A stretch of 42,883 nucleotides of DNA from Ignavibacteriales bacterium CG18_big_fil_WC_8_21_14_2_50_31_20 (GTDB taxonomy: Bacteria; Bacteroidota; Ignavibacteria; Ignavibacteriales; Melioribacteraceae), in assembly GCA_002786785.1 (NCBI GenBank), contig PCUD01000005.1:2703-45585 (forward strand). Reading direction: 5' to 3'. Shown in pieces: positions 1 through 8,091 of the stretch. Numbering within the stretch: the first letter of the stretch is position 1; each line of letters begins with the position of its first letter. The notes beneath the pieces are model-generated. The model saw only the letters and a program-made list of their open reading frames with translations, made no database searches and was not told where the DNA came from. The position numbers were made by a program, and so were the translations under genes.

Positions 1-303
1 GGACTTGACCAAACTGAGACAAAAGTCAAAGTTTATGAGCTTCCAACAATTCAAGGCTTATTTCCAAGAATGTTTTCAACTTTTATTGATAATGGAATGA
101 GAAAAGGAATTCCAAAAGAACTTTGGGGTGGAGTGATTACAATTTATCGTGATGGCTCGGTTATTCAAGAGTTTACTGGAAATGAAAACGGTAACAATGC
201 ACGAGTTTTGGTAATTGATGAAAACGGAAAAGTAATTTATTTTTACGATAGAGGTTTTGCTGTTTCAGCCTTAAACCAACTTAGACAAAAATTAGCAAAC
301 TAG
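1..303 (+). CDS. Partial protein, possibly thioredoxin-fold (C-terminal 100 residues)
   Basis: The reading frame is open from the first base of the window and stops at 301-303, so the N-terminus lies outside. An internal ATG at 70 is unlikely to be the true start because the frame runs through it. The visible part ends with an ARVLVIDENGKVIYFYDRGF segment, a beta-strand pattern reminiscent of the last strands of thioredoxin-like or YtfJ-like proteins. No CxxC motif is in the visible part. It lies 16 bp upstream of the DUF2177 gene in the same direction, so it is probably the upstream member of the same operon. The family call is weak; only the coding status is well supported. Confidence 0.6.
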   Translation, partial: GLDQTETKVKVYELPTIQGLFPRMFSTFIDNGMRKGIPKELWGGVITIYRDGSVIQEFTGNENGNNARVLVIDENGKVIYFYDRGFAVSALNQLRQKLAN

Positions 304-319
304 TTTAGGGAAATTTAAT

Positions 320-727
320 ATGAGCATTTTAAAGATATTTTTAAGTTATTTTTTAACGACAGTTGTTTTCTTAATTATTGACTTAACTTGGTTGGGCTTT
401 ATCGCGAAAGATTTGTACAAAAAATATTTAGGTCATTATTTAACTGATAATGTTAATTGGGTGGCTGCAATAATATTCTATTTACTCTTTATAATTGGAA
501 TTTCAATATTTGCAATTTACCCCGCTGTAAATAAAAATTCGAGCTTAAATGCAGTAATTCTTGGATTTTTATTTGGCTTTTTTACTTATGCAACTTACGA
601 TTTAACCAATTTAGCAACTCTAAAAGATTGGCCTATTACAATAGTTATAATTGATATTCTTTGGGGTTCTTTTCTTACAGCAAGCGTTAGTCTTGCTGGT
701 TTTTACATTATTAAATTTATTAAATAA
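320..727 (+). CDS. DUF2177 family membrane protein
   Basis: This 135-residue integral membrane protein has about four hydrophobic helices. The features that identify the family are DLTWLGF near residue 22 in the first helix and FTYATYDLTNLATLKDWP near residues 90-107. AGGGA 10 bases before the ATG supports the start. The function is unknown. From memory, DUF2177 genes recur next to LitR/CarH-type light regulators or ChrR-type singlet-oxygen regulators, together with DUF1295, folE, photolyase and fatty-acid-modifying genes. The DUF1295, folE and carH genes found 2-4 kb downstream match that company. Confidence 0.85.
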   Translation: MSILKIFLSYFLTTVVFLIIDLTWLGFIAKDLYKKYLGHYLTDNVNWVAAIIFYLLFIIGISIFAIYPAVNKNSSLNAVILGFLFGFFTYATYDLTNLATLKDWPITIVIIDILWGSFLTASVSLAGFYIIKFIK

Positions 728-745
728 CAATTTATCATATAGATT

Positions 746-2545
746 ATGGAAAATATTAAAGAACAATCAATAAATGGAAAACATCTTTATTATGCTTTTA
801 TTGCTGGTGGAAAACAAGTATTACAAAACCAAAATGAGCTAAATCAAATAAATGTTTTTCCAGTTAGTGATAAAGATACTGGAACAAATTTAGCCTCAAC
901 AATTAGGTCCGTGATTGATAACATTAAACCTGATAAATCGTACAAAACAACACTTAATGAAATTGCAAATGCTTCACTAATTGGTGCAAGAGGAAATTCA
1001 GGCGTTATATTTGCTCAATTTTTTTATGGATTAAATCAAAAAACAAATAATAGCCACGTAATAACATTAAAAGAATTAGCGGAAAGTGTTAAAGGAGCAA
1101 TTCCATATATTTATCAAGCAATTGCAAATCCCGTTGAAGGGACAATTTTAACAGTAATCAAGGATTGGTCTGATTTTCTAAATTCAAAAATGGATAAAAT
1201 TCACGACTTAAAAACAGTTATGAACGAATCTATAATAATCCTTGAAAAATCTCTTTTTGAAACAACAGCTAAACTAAATATTTTAAATAAGCATAATCTC
1301 GTTGATGCTGGCGCAAAAGGATTTGTTTTATTTATGAAAGGTATAATTGCGCTAATTAATAACATGAACATTAGGGAATTATCCACCGAAATAAGTGAAA
1401 ACATCTCAATAGTTCATTCCGACGAAATATTTGATGAAAACATAAAATACCGATATTGCACAGAGGCTATTTTAAAAAATTTAACTATTAAAAAAGAAGA
1501 CTTAAAACAGTTTTTGAACAATGATGCAGATTCAGTTGTTGTTGCTGGCTCCGAAAGTATTTGTAGAATTCACATCCACACAAATGAACCAGCTGAACTC
1601 TTTTACAAATTGAAAGATTTTGGAACTATAACATTTCAAAAAGTTGATGATATGGTTAGACAGTTTGATATTGCAACAAAACGGAAATGGAATATAGCTT
1701 TAGTAACTGATTCCACTTGTGATTTATCCAAAGAACTTATTGATTTTTATCAGATAAACATGATTCCAATAAATATAAATTTTGGCGACAATCATTATTT
1801 GGACAAAATTACAATGCAGCCAAATCAATTTTATAATTTACTTGAAAGTAGTGATGATTTTCCAAAAACTTCTCAAATTAATGAACAAAGTTTTACAAAT
1901 ATTTATTCTCATCTTGCTTCACATTATGATGCTATAATTTCAATTCATTTAACATCGCAATTTAGTGGCACTTATTTGAGTAGCCAAAAGTCCGCAAAAA
2001 TAATTTCAAAAGAGTTTAATAAGCCTATTTTTACTTTTGATTCTAAAAATTTATCAGGTGCTTTGGGACTTTTAGTTCTAAAAACTGCTCAAAGTATTGA
2101 AGCGGGAAATTCGTTTGAAAGCATAATTAATTCACTGGAAACGTGGAGAAAAAACGCGAAAATATTCGTTAGTGTTAAAGACTTAAAATACATGATAAAA
2201 GGTGGACGTGTTTCTAAACCGAAAGGTTTTATTGCAAATGTTCTTGGATTTAATCCTGTTATTTCAATTGATGAAGATGGAAAATCTTTATTATTTGGAA
2301 ATACATTTAGTCAAATTTCCAGTTTAAATAAAGTATTTAAGCATGTCAAAAAATTGAGTCAATCCAAATCAATTTGGAATTACATTATTTTACATGCACA
2401 CAATTTTGATGGTGCAAAAGAAGCAGAAAATAAAATGTTTAATATTTCTGGCAAAATGGCAATATCAATCGTTGATATTTCGCCTGTAATTGGAATGCAT
2501 GCAGGTAAAGGTTCAATTGCAATATCTTTATTATTTAACAATTGA
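746..2545 (+). CDS. Fatty acid kinase fusion: DhaL/FakA-like domain plus DegV/FakB-like domain
   Basis: This 599-residue protein joins two parts of the bacterial fatty-acid kinase system. Residues 1-205 are a DhaL (DAK2) ATP-binding domain: NVFPVSDKDTGTN keeps the Mg-binding aspartates (D42, D44), followed by GARGNSG and VDAGAKGF. Residues 230-305 match the FakA middle domain with a possible metal site (C238 in RYCTE, H276 and H278 in RIHIHTNEP). Residues 315-599 form a DegV fold, the fatty-acid-binding FakB subunit: TDSTCDL, KTSQINEQSF, LTSQFSGTYLSS, GGRVSKPKG and GMHAGKGS. The C-terminal domain of stand-alone FakA is absent, its place taken by DegV. Expected role: phosphorylating fatty acid bound to its own DegV domain to give acyl-phosphate. 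The TGA stop is embedded in the ribosome binding site of the next gene, so the two are co-transcribed. Confidence 0.88.
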   Translation: MENIKEQSINGKHLYYAFIAGGKQVLQNQNELNQINVFPVSDKDTGTNLASTIRSVIDNIKPDKSYKTTLNEIANASLIGARGNSGVIFAQFFYGLNQKTNNSHVITLKELAESVKGAIPYIYQAIANPVEGTILTVIKDWSDFLNSKMDKIHDLKTVMNESIIILEKSLFETTAKLNILNKHNLVDAGAKGFVLFMKGIIALINNMNIRELSTEISENISIVHSDEIFDENIKYRYCTEAILKNLTIKKEDLKQFLNNDADSVVVAGSESICRIHIHTNEPAELFYKLKDFGTITFQKVDDMVRQFDIATKRKWNIALVTDSTCDLSKELIDFYQINMIPININFGDNHYLDKITMQPNQFYNLLESSDDFPKTSQINEQSFTNIYSHLASHYDAIISIHLTSQFSGTYLSSQKSAKIISKEFNKPIFTFDSKNLSGALGLLVLKTAQSIEAGNSFESIINSLETWRKNAKIFVSVKDLKYMIKGGRVSKPKGFIANVLGFNPVISIDEDGKSLLFGNTFSQISSLNKVFKHVKKLSQSKSIWNYIILHAHNFDGAKEAENKMFNISGKMAISIVDISPVIGMHAGKGSIAISLLFNN

Positions 2546-2553
2546 GGTAAATT

Positions 2554-3330
2554 GTGTTAAATTTATTTTTTGAAGGTGCGCTTTTAATAATTTCACTTTT
2601 AACTATTTTATGGTTGATAAGTGTATTTATTAAAAATGTTAGTATTGTAGATATTTTCTGGGGATTGGGATTTTTATTTATAAATCTTTACTACTTTTTA
2701 GCATCCGACGAGTTTTACACACGAAAAATAATTTTGTTAGTCTTAGTTACACTTTGGGCTCTGCGACTTTCAATTTATCTTGCTTGGAGAAATATTGGCA
2801 AAGGTGAGGATTATAGATATCAAGAATTTAGAAAAAAATATGGTGAAGAACGTTATTGGTGGGTAAGCTTTTTCCAAGTTTTTTTACTTCAAGGTATTTT
2901 AATTGTGTTAGTTTCACTTCCGTTACTTGCAACAAATTTTGAAACACAAAACGATTATCTTAATCTTTTTGATTATTTAGCTATACTTTTCTGGGTAATT
3001 GGATTTATTTTCGAATCAGCAGGCGATTACCAATTATCTAAATTTAAAATGAATCCTAATAATAAAGGAAAAGTTCTAAACACTGGACTCTGGAAATACA
3101 CACGCCATCCAAACTATTTTGGCGATACAATAGTTTGGTGGGCTTATGCTATTTTTTCAATTGCATCACAAAATTATTGGTCATTTATTGGCTCAATAAT
3201 TATGACTTTACTAATCGTTAAAGTTTCCGGCGTTGCTTTGTTGGAAAAATCACTAAAGGATAAAAAATTAGAATATTTAGAATATATCCGAAAAACCAAC
3301 TCATTTTTCCCATGGTTTCCGAAAAAATAA
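2554..3330 (+). CDS. DUF1295 family membrane protein (steroid 5-alpha-reductase/ICMT-like)
   Basis: This 258-residue polytopic membrane protein starts at GTG 2554, with TGAGGTAA just upstream acting both as the end of the previous gene and as its Shine-Dalgarno. Hallmarks are FWGLGF near the N-terminus, a charged loop GEDYRYQEFRKKYGEERYWW, and the C-terminal block TGLWKYTRHPNYFGD that binds the nucleotide or methyl-donor cofactor in this superfamily. The substrate is unknown; relatives reduce or methylate lipids and isoprenoids. Its stop codon directly abuts the stop of convergent folE, with no room for a terminator. DUF1295 is another usual partner of light/singlet-oxygen regulons, from memory. 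Confidence 0.88.
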   Translation: MLNLFFEGALLIISLLTILWLISVFIKNVSIVDIFWGLGFLFINLYYFLASDEFYTRKIILLVLVTLWALRLSIYLAWRNIGKGEDYRYQEFRKKYGEERYWWVSFFQVFLLQGILIVLVSLPLLATNFETQNDYLNLFDYLAILFWVIGFIFESAGDYQLSKFKMNPNNKGKVLNTGLWKYTRHPNYFGDTIVWWAYAIFSIASQNYWSFIGSIIMTLLIVKVSGVALLEKSLKDKKLEYLEYIRKTNSFFPWFPKK

Positions 3331-4005
3331 CTATTTATTATGTACGTAAGAAAGAAATTCCTTTTTTACATCACTATTCAAAAATTTACCCGAATAGCTT
3401 GACGTAACAGTTGAGCTGTTCACATCAGTTACTCCGCGAGAGGCAACGCATAAATGATTAGCATCAATTACAACTGCAACATCATCCGTTTGTAAAGTCT
3501 CTTTCAACTCATTCGCTATTTGTATTGTAAGTCTTTCTTGAACTTGTGGACGTTTTGCGTAATATTGTGCAATTCTATTTAATTTTGATAGCCCAATTAC
3601 ATTATCTTTTGGGAAATATGCAATATGAGCTTTTCCAATAATTGGTACAAAATGATGTTCGCAGTATGAATAAATTGTAATATCTCTTTCTACAAGCATT
3701 TCATTAAAATTGAATTTGTTTGTAAATAGAGTTGGCTGAGGCTTATTGTCTGGATTTAATCCGCTAAAAGTCTCCTTTACATACATTTTAGCTACTCTTT
3801 TGGGTGTATCTCTTAAACTTTCGTCACCTAAATCAAGTCCTAATATTTCCATAATATCTCTAAACTTATGCTGGATTAACTCAATTTTTATATCGTCATC
3901 AAGTTTAAATGCATCATTTCTAAGAGGAGTTTCAATTGAATAAATATTATGGTCGCTTTCTTCTATCTGAAATTCTTTTATATTTGCTGTTCCTGGATCT
4001 CTCAT
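3331..4005 (-). CDS. folE: GTP cyclohydrolase I
   Basis: This 224-residue enzyme would convert GTP to 7,8-dihydroneopterin triphosphate, the first step of folate and pterin synthesis. Zinc ligands are present: C115 and H118 in SYCEHHF and C186 in HLCVASRG. IGLSKLNRIAQYYAKRPQVQERLT and RGVTDVNSSTVTSS are also typical. The N-terminus is about 40 residues longer than the catalytic core, usual for the family. AAAGGGA precedes the ATG. The gene is divergent from the carH-type regulator, and the putative operator at 4052-4073 lies about 50 bases upstream of its start, so light/B12-dependent expression is plausible. Pterins serve as photolyase antenna precursors, which would fit, but no photolyase is in the window. 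Confidence 0.95.
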   Translation of the reverse strand: MRDPGTANIKEFQIEESDHNIYSIETPLRNDAFKLDDDIKIELIQHKFRDIMEILGLDLGDESLRDTPKRVAKMYVKETFSGLNPDNKPQPTLFTNKFNFNEMLVERDITIYSYCEHHFVPIIGKAHIAYFPKDNVIGLSKLNRIAQYYAKRPQVQERLTIQIANELKETLQTDDVAVVIDANHLCVASRGVTDVNSSTVTSSYSGKFLNSDVKKEFLSYVHNK

Positions 4006-4051
4006 TTTATTCCCTTTAATTGTTTTATATTATAAATCAATATATTATTAT

Positions 4052-4073
4052 TTGTATAGATATTGTATAGTTA
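4052..4073. promoter_or_regulatory. Candidate CarH operator (11-bp direct repeats)
   Basis: TTGTATAG occurs at 4052-4059 and 4063-4070, exactly 11 bases apart, in the gap between divergent folE and the MerR-B12 regulator. Read on the minus strand each repeat is A-n-n-T-n-n-A-C-A-n (AACTATACAA and ATCTATACAA). As I recall, this is the pattern and spacing bound by successive DNA-binding domains of Thermus CarH. A third repeat is not obvious at the next 11-bp steps. A weaker TCAAGTTTT pair lies at 4117-4125 and 4127-4135 (10-bp spacing), close to the regulator's own start. The assignment is inference. Confidence 0.5.
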
Positions 4074-4171
4074 TTAAAATTATTTAGACTAAATTTAGCT
4101 TTTTGTTCACTATTTGTCAAGTTTTTTCAAGTTTTCTATTGATATTTCCTAGACATTTATTATATTTACAT

Positions 4172-5101
4172 ATGGAAAATACATCAAAATACAATATAAA
4201 AAGTGTCTCTTTTTTGACAAACTTAAATATTCACACAATAAGAGCGTGGGAAAAACGTTATTCGGCAATAACTCCCGAAAGAACTGAAACCAATAGAAGA
4301 ATGTATTCAAAAGAAGATGTTGATAAACTAAATCTACTTTCTGAAGCGTTAAAAAATGGACATTCAATTGGTTCAATCGCTAATTTATCAATTGAAGAAT
4401 TGAGGAATTTGATACCAAATCAATTCATTTTGTCTCCCAAAAGAGGAGATATTTCAGATAAATTTCAGAGTTTAATTGAACAATCAATTTATCATATTTC
4501 CAATTATGATTACAATAATTTTGAGAATCTTCTTTTAGAAAGTTCAGTTAATTTTTCAAGACAAAGTTTATTGGTTGATTTTATAATTCCATTACTGGAA
4601 GAAATTGGGAATCTTTGGGAAAATGGCAAAATTAGAGTTACACACGAGCATTTTGCCGTTTCTGTTCTGCGCACTTTTCTTGGAAGTATGATTGATAACA
4701 ACTTAAACCCACCAAATGCTCCAAAAATTTTAACAACAACTCCCGAAGGATTTTTGCACGAACTAGGTGCTTTAATTGCTGCATTATATGCAATGGATTT
4801 TGGATGGAATGCAATATTTCTTGGTGCAAATTTGCCTGCAGAAGAAATATCCGCAGCTGCAAAAGCAAATAATGTTAATTCAATTTTATTGAGCTTGGTT
4901 TATCCTTCCGATGACCCAAGAACTGGTCAACAATTGCTAAAATTACGAAAATTTGTTGGTGACGATATGAATATAATTATCAGCGGTCAATCAGCTATTG
5001 GATATTTGAAATTTATTGAAGAAACTAACTCAGTTTTAATTGAACAGCTTAATAAATTACAAAATATTCTTTTAGGAATAAGACAAGAGAAAAATGAATA
5101 G
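4172..5101 (+). CDS. carH: MerR-type B12-binding photoreceptor/transcription factor (CarH/LitR-like)
   Basis: The protein is 309 residues from ATG 4172. An in-frame ATG at 4103 would add a hydrophobic stretch foreign to the family, so the later start is chosen. Residues 5-75 are a MerR helix-turn-helix (HTIRAWEKRYSAITPERTETNRRMYS). Residues 95-180 form the B12 cap domain with the Wx9EH signature (W149, E159, H160) used by CarH proteins to hold adenosylcobalamin. Residues 185-300 are a Rossmann-like cobalamin domain with H196 in LHELG as the expected lower cobalt ligand. Known CarH/LitR proteins repress in the dark as tetramers and release DNA when light breaks the Co-C bond. Likely targets are itself and folE, and perhaps the DUF2177-to-DUF1295 operon. 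It could instead be a B12 sensor without photochemistry. Confidence 0.85.
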   Translation: MENTSKYNIKSVSFLTNLNIHTIRAWEKRYSAITPERTETNRRMYSKEDVDKLNLLSEALKNGHSIGSIANLSIEELRNLIPNQFILSPKRGDISDKFQSLIEQSIYHISNYDYNNFENLLLESSVNFSRQSLLVDFIIPLLEEIGNLWENGKIRVTHEHFAVSVLRTFLGSMIDNNLNPPNAPKILTTTPEGFLHELGALIAALYAMDFGWNAIFLGANLPAEEISAAAKANNVNSILLSLVYPSDDPRTGQQLLKLRKFVGDDMNIIISGQSAIGYLKFIEETNSVLIEQLNKLQNILLGIRQEKNE

Positions 5102-5126
5102 ATAATATTTTTAATTATTATCTATT
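5097..5126. terminator. Bidirectional hairpin terminator
   Basis: AATAGATAATA (5097-5107) pairs with TATTATCTATT (5116-5126) across an 8-base loop, followed by TAATTTTC on the plus strand. It overlaps the stop codon of the carH gene and precedes the end of the convergent helicase gene, so it probably serves both. Confidence 0.6.
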
Positions 5127-5135
5127 TAATTTTCT

Positions 5136-6269
5136 TTAAAAATCAATTTCTGCCGAGTCAATTTTATCAACACGCTTACCCATTTTTTTCTGAATAATTT
5201 TAAAGTGATGCTCATCCTCGTCCGTAATAAATGAAATAGCTTCGCCAGATGATTCAGCACGCCCAGTTCTTCCAATGCGGTGAACATAATCTTTGGGCGA
5301 ACGCGGTAATTCGTAATTTATAACACAAGGTAAAAATTCAATATCAATTCCGCGTGAAAGTAGATCGGTTGCAACTAAAACTCTAAGTTTGCCCAATTTA
5401 AATTTACTTAAAGCATCTGTTCTTGCACCTTGACTTTTTTTACTATGAATCGCAGCGGCATCTATTTCATTTTTTCTTAGTTTATCAGCAATATTATCGG
5501 CTTTATAAACAGAAGACGCAAAAACCAGAACTTGCTTTAATTCTTTACTTTTAATTAAATATCGTAATAAAGGACCTTTCTTTTCTTCTGGAACTAAATA
5601 GGCTACCTGGTTTATTAAATCAATATCTATTGTTTTAGCTTCTACTTTTATTACCAAAGGATTATGCAGCAAAATTTGATTAATGTTTTTTACATCTTCG
5701 CTTAATGTTGCCGAAAATAAAAGATTTTGACGCTTTTGTGGTAATAGCGCAAATATTCTGGTCATCTCTTCTTTAAAACCAAGATTGAGCATTTTATCTG
5801 CTTCATCCAAAACCAATGTGCTAATTTTGGATAAATGAACAGCATTCGATTCAACTAATTCTAATAATCTGCCTGGAGTAGCAACTAAAATGTTAACTCC
5901 ATTCAAAGCCTTCATCTGTGGATTTATAGAAACACCACCATAAACCGCTAAAGATTTAATCCGTTCTGGCAACACTGAAGCAAACACTCGGAAGACTTCC
6001 CTTACTTGAAGCGCAAGTTCACGCGTCGGAAGCAAAACCAAAACATTAACGTGCCTATTTTCCGAAGCAGAAATTCCATTCATATTTGTTAAAATTGGTA
6101 AAACATAACTGGCGGTTTTACCCGAACCAGTTGGCGCAATTCCCAAAATATCTTTTCGGTTTAAAATTGCTGGTATTGCTTGCTTTTGAATTGGATATGG
6201 CTGATTGTAATTTTGATTAGCCAATTCATCTAGTAGAACTTGCGGTAAACCTAATGAAGTAAATGACAT
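5136..6269 (-). CDS. DEAD-box ATP-dependent RNA helicase (RhlE-like)
   Basis: This 377-residue two-domain helicase core has little extension. In order it shows a Q motif (YPIQKQAIP), Walker A APTGSGKT, PTRELALQ, GG, TPGRLLE, DEAD (LVLDEADKML), SAT (LFSATLS), then domain-2 motifs VATDLLSRGID and HRIGRTGRA. It unwinds structured RNA, probably during ribosome assembly or RNA decay, especially in the cold. It lacks the long basic C-terminal tail of many RhlE or CsdA proteins. The start at 6269 gives the canonical FTSLGLP opening. It is separated from the restriction operon by 47 bases and reads in the same direction. Confidence 0.93.
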   Translation of the reverse strand: MSFTSLGLPQVLLDELANQNYNQPYPIQKQAIPAILNRKDILGIAPTGSGKTASYVLPILTNMNGISASENRHVNVLVLLPTRELALQVREVFRVFASVLPERIKSLAVYGGVSINPQMKALNGVNILVATPGRLLELVESNAVHLSKISTLVLDEADKMLNLGFKEEMTRIFALLPQKRQNLLFSATLSEDVKNINQILLHNPLVIKVEAKTIDIDLINQVAYLVPEEKKGPLLRYLIKSKELKQVLVFASSVYKADNIADKLRKNEIDAAAIHSKKSQGARTDALSKFKLGKLRVLVATDLLSRGIDIEFLPCVINYELPRSPKDYVHRIGRTGRAESSGEAISFITDEDEHHFKIIQKKMGKRVDKIDSAEIDF

Positions 6270-6316
6270 AATTTGGGTTTTTATAATAATTTGAAATATT
6301 TTATGGATTCTTAATT

Positions 6317-7057
6317 TTAATGCTTGCCAATTGCTGAGTTTAACTGAACTAACTTTTTCCAGTTAATTGAACCATTGTTTTCACAAAATTCATTGGTAAA
6401 TTCTTTTGTAAATCTATTTATTATTTGTGAATAAGATTCCATAAATATATCGTTTTTTTCTTTAGCTTTATGTCCCAAAGGTTCAATTATTTCAATGTAA
6501 AGATTTGGATCTCCCGAAATAAACTCCCAGAACCTTTGACCACAATACTTAAAATAATCTCCTTTATCAGGATTATTATCCCTTCCATAACAACAACCAT
6601 TAACAAAAACCACATGTAAACCAGAATTACTCGTCCTTAAAGTTTTTCCAGCCGTTTTAAAATCAGAAATCATTTTTGCAATTTGAGAACTATTTCCCCA
6701 ATTTGGGCCTGATTTGATATTAACAACATTTCTAACGCCTTCATTATCAAACTCAAGGTCAATACCATTAATTCCCGATTTGTATCCTCCGTAAACTTGT
6801 CCATTAATAAAAATAGCAAGTCCTTCCAACCAATCGCCAAAAATTGTTTCTTCATTTGAAGAAATATGGGCATCAACTATTCCTCTAATTATTTGGTCGG
6901 CAGTTAAAACATTTTTTGCTTTGAATAAATAAGGATTTTTTCTTTTTATAACTTTTGAGAGTTTTAAAGTATCCAAACTCTGAATTCTCTTCTCATGAAA
7001 AGTGGCAATATTTTGTTCAACATACTTATTTACTGATTCTATGCTTAGTTTTTTCAT
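6317..7057 (-). CDS. Type II restriction endonuclease (PmeII-like)
   Basis: The protein is 246 residues from ATG 7055-7057, which has AAAGG at a good distance; an upstream in-frame ATG at 7090 lies deep inside the methyltransferase gene and lacks such a site. Distinctive blocks are KNPYLFKAKN, SSNEETIFGDWLEGLAIF, GGYKSGINGIDLEF and VVNIKSGPNWGNSSQI. The last two resemble the catalytic D...xK core of PD-(D/E)xK nucleases, with the glutamate possibly supplied from the upstream EET or LEG helix. From memory, the IKSGPNWGNSSQ signature belongs to the PmeII restriction family. It overlaps the methyltransferase end by 32 bases, so the two are translationally coupled. Recognition sequence unknown. 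Confidence 0.82.
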   Translation of the reverse strand: MKKLSIESVNKYVEQNIATFHEKRIQSLDTLKLSKVIKRKNPYLFKAKNVLTADQIIRGIVDAHISSNEETIFGDWLEGLAIFINGQVYGGYKSGINGIDLEFDNEGVRNVVNIKSGPNWGNSSQIAKMISDFKTAGKTLRTSNSGLHVVFVNGCCYGRDNNPDKGDYFKYCGQRFWEFISGDPNLYIEIIEPLGHKAKEKNDIFMESYSQIINRFTKEFTNEFCENNGSINWKKLVQLNSAIGKH

Positions 7058-7892
7058 ATTTAACCTTTGGTTCAAGTAAATAAGGTTCAAACTTATTTAA
7101 TTTTTCTTTTACCATTTCATAATATTCTGGAATAATTTCAATACCAATGGAATTTCGCCTCATTCTTTCAGCAACAAATAAAGTAGTTCCTGAACCAGCA
7201 AATGGATCCAAAATAGTATCAAATTCCTTTGTAAATAATTTGATAAACCATTCTGGTAACTCTTCTGGAAATGCTGCACTATGATTTTTATTATTGCAAA
7301 CTGTAGCGAAATTTAAAACATTATTAGGATACACCATTTCGCGACCAATCCAATTAGAAATATTTTTTCCAAAACCACTTCCATTTTTGGAATTATCTCT
7401 CATTTTATCTGTTTCGCTTAATTTTTTCAATCTCCCATTTGCCCAATCACCGACAGGTATCATCACTTCTTCTTGATACATGTTAAATTTTTTTACTTTA
7501 TTAAATTGAATACATCTTTCCCAAGCATCTCTAAAACGATTTGGCCATTTTCCAGGATATGAATTTTTTTTATGCCAAACATATTCTTCTGTCCAAAGCC
7601 AGCCTTGATTGCGCAATGCTAAAATTAATTCGATTACATAAGTGTGGCGTTCTCCATTTTCGGCTTTTTCTTTAATATTGAGGATAAAAGTTCCAGTTGG
7701 CTTTAAAACTCTTAATAATTCTTCTGAAATTTCTAAAAACCACTCGACATATTTTTCGGGTTTAATTCCACCGTAAGTATTTTGTCTTCTATCAGCATAT
7801 GGAGGTGAAGTAACAATTAAATCTATCGAGTTTTCCTCAATAGTCTTTAAAATATCTTTACTATCACCAAATAATATTTTTGTATCAATCAT
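7026..7892 (-). CDS. Site-specific DNA methyltransferase (beta class, N4-cytosine or N6-adenine)
   Basis: This 288-residue modification enzyme has the beta-class motif order: the catalytic motif IV TSPPYA (28-33) lies near the N-terminus and the AdoMet-binding motif I DPFAGSGTT (229-237) near the C-terminus. The region between, with WPNRFRDAWERCIQF and a variable stretch around 140-180, is the probable target-recognition region. TSPPY is commonest in N4-cytosine methylases but also occurs in N6-adenine ones, so the base cannot be decided here. It protects host DNA from the nuclease encoded downstream. Its start overlaps the end of the 68-residue upstream gene by 8 bases. Confidence 0.92.
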   Translation of the reverse strand: MIDTKILFGDSKDILKTIEENSIDLIVTSPPYADRRQNTYGGIKPEKYVEWFLEISEELLRVLKPTGTFILNIKEKAENGERHTYVIELILALRNQGWLWTEEYVWHKKNSYPGKWPNRFRDAWERCIQFNKVKKFNMYQEEVMIPVGDWANGRLKKLSETDKMRDNSKNGSGFGKNISNWIGREMVYPNNVLNFATVCNNKNHSAAFPEELPEWFIKLFTKEFDTILDPFAGSGTTLFVAERMRRNSIGIEIIPEYYEMVKEKLNKFEPYLLEPKVKYEKTKHRISK

Positions 7893-8091
7893 ATATATTT
7901 ACTTCTTGAGCTTCATTTATTTTACAATCAATATTCTCAATTTTAAAACTATATTTTTTTTCATCAAAATCTGATGAAATATTTTGAATATCGCCCGTAA
8001 AAAACTCTGAATACTCTCTTGCTTGCAATTCATCTTTTGCTTTTATTTTTACAATATATGATTTTGTTAAAACTACTTCATATGTTTTCAT
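7885..8091 (-). CDS. Small protein leading the restriction-modification operon (possibly DpnD-like)
   Basis: This 68-residue acidic protein opens with MKTYEVVLTKSYIVKIKAKD followed by an alpha-helical QAREYSEFFTG and a second beta-rich half ending NEAQEVNIYD. The beta-strand start and the EFFTGDI helix recall small DpnD/PcfM-like proteins found beside restriction genes, but the match is from memory and weak. There is no helix-turn-helix, so it is not an ordinary C-type controller protein. Translational overlap with the methyltransferase suggests a joint role, perhaps an accessory to modification or expression timing. Confidence 0.65.
   Translation of the reverse strand: MKTYEVVLTKSYIVKIKAKDELQAREYSEFFTGDIQNISSDFDEKKYSFKIENIDCKINEAQEVNIYD

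Noticed and set aside
4103-4171. Longer N-terminus for the CarH-like gene from ATG 4103
   Set aside because: The extra 23 residues are hydrophobic and unlike MerR proteins, and the stretch contains promoter-like and repeat sequences.
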